A DNA stretch of 34,062 bases from a virus. Below the pieces are notes generated by a model that was given only the letters and a program-made list of their open reading frames with translations, was not told where the DNA came from and searched no databases. Of this stretch, positions 29,529-34,062 are shown in pieces. Position numbers and translations under genes: made by a program. Each line of letters starts with the position of its first letter. Within the stretch, counting starts at the first letter, position 1. The stretch spans positions 1 to 34,062 of IMG/VR virus record IMGVR_UViG_3300037488_002163; one strand, 5' to 3'.

Positions 29529-31973
29529 CGCAACATAACGTTGACGTGAACCTGCAAAATCAATGGGGAAATCTCCCTTTCTTGCCCCCTCTATACGTGC
29601 TAATAGATGTTTCCATCCGGCCTGCCAAGGCGAACCAACCATGATTTTTTTCAGCTCGGCGTTATTGTTTGCAATCAATAACTCGCCTTTGTCTATGCGC
29701 ACCCCCCATCTGGCGAGGTAAGATTTTGCTACCGTGTCGTTTATTTTATCGTCAATTTTTTTATACGTTGCTATTTGCACTAGCTCACCGATTGTCCTGT
29801 CTATATTTTCGGATCTGATGCGCGATTGAAGCGTAAAATTGAGCACTTGCATCTCGTCAGCTTCATCCGCTGGCTCTTCTTTTTGCGCCAGGTTTGAGAA
29901 TTCGTACGCAAGCACCATTGCCTCATCATCTGTTAATAAAATCTCATGTTGGGTGGCAACATATCCGGCAATTAATGCCCCTAACTGATCACCTAGACGC
30001 CGGTCATTTTTTAATTCGGCTATTTTTTCGCTTATTTTTTTAGCATTGCTGCGCACCGTTGGGATCATGTCAAACATACGACGTCGGAAGGCTGCGCAGA
30101 ATTCAGGCGTCAACAGGTTACCCGTGTCAACGTCGATCGTTTTAAAACCGACCGTTTTCCCTTTTAGATTTACAGTTGTAAAACGCGATAAATCCGCGCT
30201 TTGTCTTAGCGATGAATTAATGGACGACATTAAAAACATGGAGCGGGGTAGGTATTTAATGCATGCCCCGTCTTTGGTGCCTTTCACAACGTGGGCGCTA
30301 GAATCGCTTGATGCCTGGCGCGCAAACTCAATGATTTTCTGCATACGCTCTTGAGCGCCAACGGTGTCGCTCTCGGCTTCGTCAAATAAAACGGGGCGTG
30401 CATCACTTGCGAGATGCTGACGCAATCCGGCCTCAGTTGTCGAGCCCTGTACGCTCAAGCCTATGTCACCGACCAAGGGCGACAGAATGTTTGATTGTAT
30501 CCACGTTTTGCCGCTACCACGCGCAGCAGACAGCCAAACGTGAGGCCTCCACTCCAAAGCACCGCAGATGGGCGCAAGGGCTATCCATCCCGCCAACAAT
30601 CGGGCGTCATAATCGTTTTCAAAATTAAAACGACCTAGCAATTCGGTTATTTTTTGCGCGGCCTGGTCGTCTGCTTTTATCTCTGATATATCGGATAAAC
30701 CGTTTTTACGCTCATATATGTAATGCCCTGTGGACTCAGTGACGCATTTTTTAACGCCGTTTTCGATTATGGTTTTGCCACAATGGATTACTGTTTTTTT
30801 ATTATCGTACCAGGCGCCTATACCACGGATTTTTGACGGGTCGAACAGGCCGGTTGAGTAACTGTTCTCGACGAGGAAATTAAACGCTGAATCCCAATCT
30901 ATGGAGGTTTTAGAAGGGAAATTGAACAACCAGTAATCCAGCGGGGCTATCTGGATCAAATTCATTTTTTTCATCGAGGCAATTTTAATTTCCACAACGC
31001 TACCAACGGCGCGAGGCAAAACAAAAACAGAGCCGCCATCGTGCCCAAGGAATCTGAAAGGTTGAGTCTCAAGCGTCAATTCTTGGGCTTCAATAGGGGC
31101 TTCTAGCGGGGCTAGTTCTTTTCTTGGTCTTCCCTTAGGCTTCACGTCTTTTTGGTTCCCGTGCACCTTGTAGGCGGCTTTATAGTCGCCGCCGTGTTCG
31201 TGCTGAACGCACAGGTCAAAAGCGTTTACAGGTCTACCGCTCTCATTACTGCACAGCGGGTCAGATGCGTGATGTATCCAGCATCTTTGGTCATCAACGA
31301 TATAAACCCCTGCAATTTTTGTTTTACTACAAGGGGACAACCACCTGCGAAAAGATTTTTTTAAATAGCCGTATTTTTCAAGATTGTCAGTTAATGACGT
31401 TAATTTGCAGTATTCAGCAGATACAGACTCTTGTGGGGCTGCATAATTGATTTTAATTAAATCATCGGTGCCCGTTAGTACTGATATTAATTGTGGCTTT
31501 ATTGCGTCCCAGTCAACAACCAAGGACTCCATCCAGCCTGGGGCGTTAGCAATTTTTGAGACGTCGCCCTCAGATGTGTATTCGGTGCCTGTGTCAGGAT
31601 GTATAGAGGGGGGTAGCAGATCGTAGTGATTGCCTGCGCGGATTTCAAAGATGCATTTTTTGTTAAATGACAAAGAGCGGTAAATTTTATTTTTAGATCT
31701 AAAAATATAACGGTAATTTTTACCTATGATTTTCAGTGTTTTCGGTATTTCCAGGCCGAAATCCTCGGCAATACGCTCAAAATCATTAGGGGAATCAACA
31801 TCTAAGGAGATTAAATCAGACGCCCCTAGATGCACCGCCACCCCCACATCCTGAGCCGCCCATAGCTCGGGGGTGTCGTATGTTTTATTGTGCCACCCCT
31901 TTTCCAATGGCAGTTTGGTACCGAATTTTATTGGTATTAACTTCATCCCTGCGCTCAAATATTCAGCAACCAT
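29508..31973 (-). CDS. primase-polymerase (AEP) / helicase fusion, 821 aa
   Basis: The N-terminal 200 residues are an archaeo-eukaryotic-type primase: SLDVDSP (Asp 58 and 60) and PPSIH (123-125) are its metal and nucleotide motifs. Residues about 225-270 (IHHASDPLCS… FDLCVQHEHGGDYKAA) are a block often seen in phage primases. PKGRPRK (279-285) is an AT-hook. The second half is a P-loop helicase with SAARGSGKT (482-490) and PVLFDEAES. It would prime and unwind phage DNA. ATG 31973 with GGAGG 8 bases upstream was chosen over ATG 31988, which lacks a ribosome site. Confidence 0.87.
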   Translation of the reverse strand: MVAEYLSAGMKLIPIKFGTKLPLEKGWHNKTYDTPELWAAQDVGVAVHLGASDLISLDVDSPNDFERIAEDFGLEIPKTLKIIGKNYRYIFRSKNKIYRSLSFNKKCIFEIRAGNHYDLLPPSIHPDTGTEYTSEGDVSKIANAPGWMESLVVDWDAIKPQLISVLTGTDDLIKINYAAPQESVSAEYCKLTSLTDNLEKYGYLKKSFRRWLSPCSKTKIAGVYIVDDQRCWIHHASDPLCSNESGRPVNAFDLCVQHEHGGDYKAAYKVHGNQKDVKPKGRPRKELAPLEAPIEAQELTLETQPFRFLGHDGGSVFVLPRAVGSVVEIKIASMKKMNLIQIAPLDYWLFNFPSKTSIDWDSAFNFLVENSYSTGLFDPSKIRGIGAWYDNKKTVIHCGKTIIENGVKKCVTESTGHYIYERKNGLSDISEIKADDQAAQKITELLGRFNFENDYDARLLAGWIALAPICGALEWRPHVWLSAARGSGKTWIQSNILSPLVGDIGLSVQGSTTEAGLRQHLASDARPVLFDEAESDTVGAQERMQKIIEFARQASSDSSAHVVKGTKDGACIKYLPRSMFLMSSINSSLRQSADLSRFTTVNLKGKTVGFKTIDVDTGNLLTPEFCAAFRRRMFDMIPTVRSNAKKISEKIAELKNDRRLGDQLGALIAGYVATQHEILLTDDEAMVLAYEFSNLAQKEEPADEADEMQVLNFTLQSRIRSENIDRTIGELVQIATYKKIDDKINDTVAKSYLARWGVRIDKGELLIANNNAELKKIMVGSPWQAGWKHLLARIEGARKGDFPIDFAGSRQRYVAIKMEIL

Positions 31974-32049
31974 CTTCCATGCCTCCATTTTTATTAATTA
32001 CGAAATAAAGCGTAGTACACACTTTTTAAAAAGTAAAATCGAATTACAA

Positions 32050-32062
32050 TACATATAATAAC
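32050..32062 (-). promoter_or_regulatory. shared 13-bp block upstream of the primase gene
   Basis: TACATATAATAAC is identical to 27229-27241. On the minus strand it reads GTTATTATATGTA. It lies upstream of the primase gene as its twin lies upstream of the early operon. A clear -35/-10 pair is not seen here. Confidence 0.65.
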
Positions 32063-32081
32063 ACAATTTTTTCTGGGCGTG

Positions 32082-32111
32082 CAGTTATTGGCAGTTATTG
32101 GCAGATAATCC
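32082..32111. repeat. 10-bp tandem repeats upstream of the primase gene
   Basis: CAGTTATTGG twice in tandem (32082-32101), then CAGATAATCC. The unit differs from CACTTATTTG of the 27.2-kb repeats at two of ten bases. Confidence 0.8.
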
Positions 32112-32154
32112 CATGGTTTAGTTACTACAGACAGCAATGAGCACCTTTAAACAT

Positions 32155-32164
32155 ATTATATGTA
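32155..32164 (+). promoter_or_regulatory. third copy of ATTATATGTA
   Basis: Rightward copy of the 10-mer, followed by TTAAT as in the 27.2-kb promoter. It lies just before the 32164 palindrome. Confidence 0.5.
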
Positions 32165-32187
32165 TTAATCAATTTTAATTGATTAAT
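32164..32187. repeat. 24-bp palindrome
   Basis: ATTAATCAATT, TT, AATTGATTAAT: two exact 11-bp arms with a 2-base centre. It could be an operator or a cruciform-forming part of the origin. Confidence 0.8.
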
Positions 32188-32337
32188 TTTGTCGTTTTGG
32201 GGGTGAAACTACAAAATTTTTGTAGTAACTGTTTTTTGTAGTAAATTTTGTAGTAGCTGTGACGCTATATAAATCAAGCCTTCCCGAGGTTTTACTACAA
32301 AACTACAATTACTACACTTTTTAAACGCTTATATATT

Positions 32338-32396
32338 AAGAGATAATATATAATGCATATAATCAACTACAATATATACATTATATATTATCTCTT
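32338..32396. repeat. 18-bp perfect inverted repeat, AT-rich
   Basis: AAGAGATAATATATAATG (32338-32355) and its exact complement (32379-32396) flank 23 bases that hold an AACTACA site. Nearly all A/T, suited to easy melting or a cruciform. Confidence 0.9.
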
Positions 32397-32523
32397 TATT
32401 ATTATTATTTTTTGTAGTAAATGTAGTAAATGTAGTAAAGGGGTAAAAAGCCTATATATTGCAAGGGGTTACGAGTTACTACAGCGTTTTCCATTTTACT
32501 ACGTTTACTACGTGTTTTTCGAT

Positions 32524-32552
32524 TTGACACCGATTATATGTATACCTATAAT
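32524..32552 (+). promoter_or_regulatory. perfect consensus sigma70 promoter
   Basis: TTGACA (32524-32529), exactly 17 bases, TATAAT (32547-32552). Its spacer contains ATTATATGTA (32533-32542), and two TTACTACG sites end 11 bases before the -35 box. Such a perfect promoter must be under strong control. Confidence 0.93.
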
Positions 32553-32588
32553 GTAGCTAAGGATTTCAAAAACCAGAGGATTTACAGG

Positions 32589-32888
32589 ATGTTAACGCAA
32601 GATTTGAAAAGACTGGTGCTCGCCCGAAGAGAGGGAGAAACACTGCTCATTGCAGACGATAGAGTCCAATACATAGGCATGAGTGCGGCAGGGACGGCGC
32701 TAGTGCTTATCAATAGCGAGCGGGTACAGCTAGAGGTCAACTACAGCTATCCAATCAAAAACTACTACATTAGGCTTATGGCCTCCCCCTACGCTGACAA
32801 ACACCCAGAGATAAAAATTGCGATAATAGCGCCACCAAGCGTGGTTGTCCTGCGCAAAGAACTGCTAGGCCGCCGACGTCGTGTCTAG
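32589..32888 (+). CDS. CsrA/RsmA-like translational regulator with central insertion, 99 aa
   Basis: CsrA dimers bind GGA motifs in mRNA leaders and change translation and stability. Here residues 9-21 (LVLARREGETLLI) match the CsrA start LxLTRrvGEtlxI, and residues about 75-95 (IKIAIIAPPSVVVLRKELLG) match VrIGInAPkeVaVhREEI, including the key Arg. CsrA is usually 60-65 residues; here about 35 extra residues (LINSERVQLEVNYSYPIKNY and beyond) lie between the two halves. ATG 32589 (GAGG 9 bases upstream) is right because an upstream ATG at 32538 lies inside the promoter. The end is basic (RRRRV). Confidence 0.78.
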   Translation: MLTQDLKRLVLARREGETLLIADDRVQYIGMSAAGTALVLINSERVQLEVNYSYPIKNYYIRLMASPYADKHPEIKIAIIAPPSVVVLRKELLGRRRRV

Positions 32889-33156
32889 CTCATTAGATTT
32901 TTTTTTTACAATGTGGGAATTTGACCCTCACAAGACAAGGGTAGAGCTGCTTAAAATGTGCGCGGGGTTATCGTGTGTTTTGGATCCTGAGGAGTTTGAG
33001 CAGTACACAAAAGCATTGATTAAAAAAGACGCAAAAAAGTTAAGATTTTTATTGTATTACTCAGCGCTGATAATCGCAGAGCTGAGCATAAAAGAAATGA
33101 GCGAGAAAGAAATTAAAGAAGCATTTAAGGAAAACTTTGGAGGAATCACCAGTTGA
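32881..33156 (+). CDS. hypothetical protein, 91 aa (or 81 aa)
   Basis: Starts at GTG 32881, overlapping the CsrA-like stop, or at ATG 32911 (MWEFDPHKTRVELLKMCAGL). The core is helical (DPEEFEQYTKALIKKDAKKL, then LIIAELSIKEMSEKEIKEAF), with no recognised family. Neither start has a good ribosome site, so coupling to the gene upstream is likely. Its stop overlaps the ParB-like start. Confidence 0.6.
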   Translation: MSSSLDFFFTMWEFDPHKTRVELLKMCAGLSCVLDPEEFEQYTKALIKKDAKKLRFLLYYSALIIAELSIKEMSEKEIKEAFKENFGGITS

Positions 33157-33707
33157 TCGCGCCCTATCACGCCGAAAATTTTGAGCTAAAAAAACTTGAT
33201 GAGCTAAAACCCAACAAAAGAAATTCACGCAAGCACCCCCAAAAACAGGTTGATCAACTATGTGCTTCGATCCTTGAGTTTGGTTTTACTATTCCAATTC
33301 TAATCGACGAGGAATGCACAGTATTAGCAGGTCACGCACGCCTAGAAGCTGCCAAAAAGATCGGGCTTGATGTTGTGCCAACTATCACCGCCGCTGGCTG
33401 GAGTGAAGCCCAAAAAAAGGCTTATCTAATCGCTGACAATAAACTGGCGGAGAATTCAGAGTGGGATTTTGTAATTTTAACGGCTCAGCTAGAAGAGCTT
33501 GAAACTGAAGATTTTAACTTTGATTTTTTAGGGTTTAGCGAACAGCTAGACAAAGAAACAAACGATGAAAACGTTTCAGAAGGATTAATAGAAAAAGCTT
33601 TTAATGATGATTTTAATATTTTAATTACATTCAAAGAGGAAGAAGAGTGCAGGTCTCTTTTTGAAGAGTTAAAAGAAAGGGGGATGTCTTGCAAAATTAT
33701 CACGTAG
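33153..33707 (+). CDS. ParB/Srx-fold protein, 184 aa
   Basis: Residues about 12-95 carry the ParB N-terminal pattern: LDELKPNKRNSRKHPQKQVDQL, GFTIPILIDEECTVLAGHARLEAAKK with the GHxRLxAA box, and ADNKLAENSEWD. The second half is acidic and helical, and there is no ParB HTH domain, so this is not a partition protein. Stand-alone phage members act in DNA modification or processing, some with NTPase or nuclease activity. The start is TTG 33153 in a TTGA overlap. The following ABC-type gene suggests joint action. Confidence 0.85.
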   Translation: MIAPYHAENFELKKLDELKPNKRNSRKHPQKQVDQLCASILEFGFTIPILIDEECTVLAGHARLEAAKKIGLDVVPTITAAGWSEAQKKAYLIADNKLAENSEWDFVILTAQLEELETEDFNFDFLGFSEQLDKETNDENVSEGLIEKAFNDDFNILITFKEEEECRSLFEELKERGMSCKIIT

Positions 33708-34062
33708 AGTTATCTTCAGACGCTGAAGATACTTTTTTTAATAATTACGTGGCTAGTTCTGTCGACCTAGATATTAAAAAAAAGCTTTCTCACAGGCTTT
33801 CCGTGTCAGCGGATGTTATTTCAAATTTTTCAATTGGGCTTATAGTTGGTAGTAGCGGATCTGGGAAAACTTCTTTGGCAAGAAAAATGTTTGGGGACTT
33901 TTCCACTATAACTTTAAACGAGGAAAAATCAATAATTGATTCTTTCCCCGATGAAATCCCCGTAAAGGAAAGGATTGGGTTTTTAGGAGCAGTTGGGCTA
34001 ACTTCCGCAGTTTGCTGGATCACAAAGATAAAATATCTTTCAAATGGGCAAAAATATAGAGC
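33689..34062 (+). CDS. ABC-type ATPase, N-terminal part (cut by window end)
   Basis: TTG 33689 has GGGGG 4-8 bases upstream and overlaps the ParB-like gene by 19 bases. Residues about 45-60 (SIGLIVGSSGSGKTSLARKM) hold the Walker A, and LSNGQKYRA just before the window edge is the ABC signature (normally LSGGQ). The Walker A to signature distance is short, so this is a compact ABC cassette. In some phages such ABC proteins pair with ParB-like and acetyltransferase domains in DNA modification; whether this one does cannot be seen here. Confidence 0.8.
   Translation, partial: MQNYHVELSSDAEDTFFNNYVASSVDLDIKKKLSHRLSVSADVISNFSIGLIVGSSGSGKTSLARKMFGDFSTITLNEEKSIIDSFPDEIPVKERIGFLGAVGLTSAVCWITKIKYLSNGQKYR

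Larger units (their letters stand above)
32122..32512. repeat. cluster of twelve TGTAGTA/TACTACA(G) sites
   Basis: Forward TGTAGTA(A/G) starts at 32221, 32237, 32249, 32413, 32422 and 32431; reverse TTACTAC(A/G) starts at 32122, 32292, 32309, 32476, 32496 and 32505. AACTACA variants start at 32207, 32301 and 32365. The three at 32413-32438 and the last two are spaced by exactly 9 bases. ACTACAAA-ATT-TTTGTAGT (32208-32226) is a palindromic pair. Confidence 0.9.
31974..32588. other. 615-base non-coding control region / candidate origin
   Basis: No credible gene. It contains, from left to right: a 13-bp block shared with the 27.2-kb region, 10-bp tandem repeats, a palindrome, many TGTAGTA/TACTACA sites, an 18-bp inverted repeat that is almost all A/T, and a perfect consensus promoter. 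It separates the leftward primase from the rightward CsrA-like gene. AT-rich DNA, iterons and a neighbouring primase are what a phage origin usually shows; function is inferred. Confidence 0.65.

Noticed and set aside
32538-32588. Upstream in-frame ATG at 32538 as the start of the CsrA-like protein
   Set aside because: It lies inside the spacer of the TTGACA-17-TATAAT promoter, upstream of the expected transcript start near 32559.
33153-33707. ParB plasmid-partition protein with TGTAGTA repeats as parS
   Set aside because: The protein lacks the central HTH domain of partition ParB, and no ParA-type ATPase is seen.
1-34062. Circular genome, with the right-end ABC gene continuing at base 1
   Set aside because: Joining the ends gives an immediate in-frame TAA just after the ABC signature, which would cut the protein before its Walker B.
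1-34062. tRNA genes or an integrase/attachment site
   Set aside because: No cloverleaf with a CCA-type end and no tyrosine- or serine-recombinase motif was found by eye; lysogeny functions may be outside the window.

Overview
The window is a large part of an AT-rich tailed-phage (or prophage) genome of siphovirus type. The evidence is a full packaging-head-neck-tail gene series in the usual order: small and large terminase, DUF4055-type portal, Mu F-like head protein, scaffold, HK97-like capsid, connectors, tail tube, frameshifted tail assembly chaperone, tape measure and tail tip. There is no contractile sheath gene. The host cannot be named from sequence alone. A CsrA-like protein and an SSB-type DEDIPF tail suggest a Gram-negative, probably gammaproteobacterial host (inference). 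No tRNA, rRNA, CRISPR array, insertion sequence or integrase was seen.

Layout. 1-1318 (+): end of one gene, then five small overlapping genes of unknown role, one with a helix-turn-helix. 1379-2249 (+): a sigma70-like promoter, then a lysis-like cassette (one-pass membrane proteins and a DUF5675 protein). 2239-8447 (+): receptor-binding and appendage genes, led by a 972-residue fibre whose enzyme-like part resembles rhamnogalacturonan-lyase (PcRGLX/YetA) proteins, placed unusually upstream of the terminase. 8464-14293 (+): packaging and head. 14342-22735 (+): neck and tail, with a clear -1 frameshift site at 17390-17396. 22736-22926: hairpin-rich convergent junction. 22927-23498 (-): a 56-residue Cro/C1-type regulator and a 125-residue protein, read from a promoter that carries a perfect operator-like palindrome between its -35 and -10 boxes. 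23582-27175 (-): leftward early operon (Gp157, DUF4224-like, tiny membrane peptides, SSB-like protein, P-loop ATPase and hypotheticals). 27176-27392: divergent control region with 10-bp tandem repeats. 27393-29079 (+): SF2 helicase and VRR-NUC nuclease. 29152-31973 (-): a hypothetical protein and a primase-polymerase/helicase. 31974-32588: a non-coding region dense in repeats, a strong candidate for the replication origin or a control region. 32589-34062 (+): CsrA-like protein, a hypothetical, ParB-like protein and the start of an ABC-type ATPase cut by the window end.

How the parts fit. The two non-coding control regions at 27.2 and 32.1 kb share a 13-bp block next to 10-bp tandem repeats, so the early operons that flank them are probably controlled together. 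The 10-mer ATTATATGTA from that block also lies in the spacer of a perfect consensus promoter (TTGACA-17-TATAAT) that drives the CsrA-like gene. The AEP primase-helicase, SF2 helicase, VRR-NUC, SSB-like protein, P-loop ATPase and Gp157 form a replication/recombination set known from many siphophages. The most unusual points are the CsrA-like protein with a central insertion, the cluster of twelve TGTAGTA/TACTACA sites beside it, the shared 10-mer elements, and the paired operator-bearing promoters near 23.6 kb.
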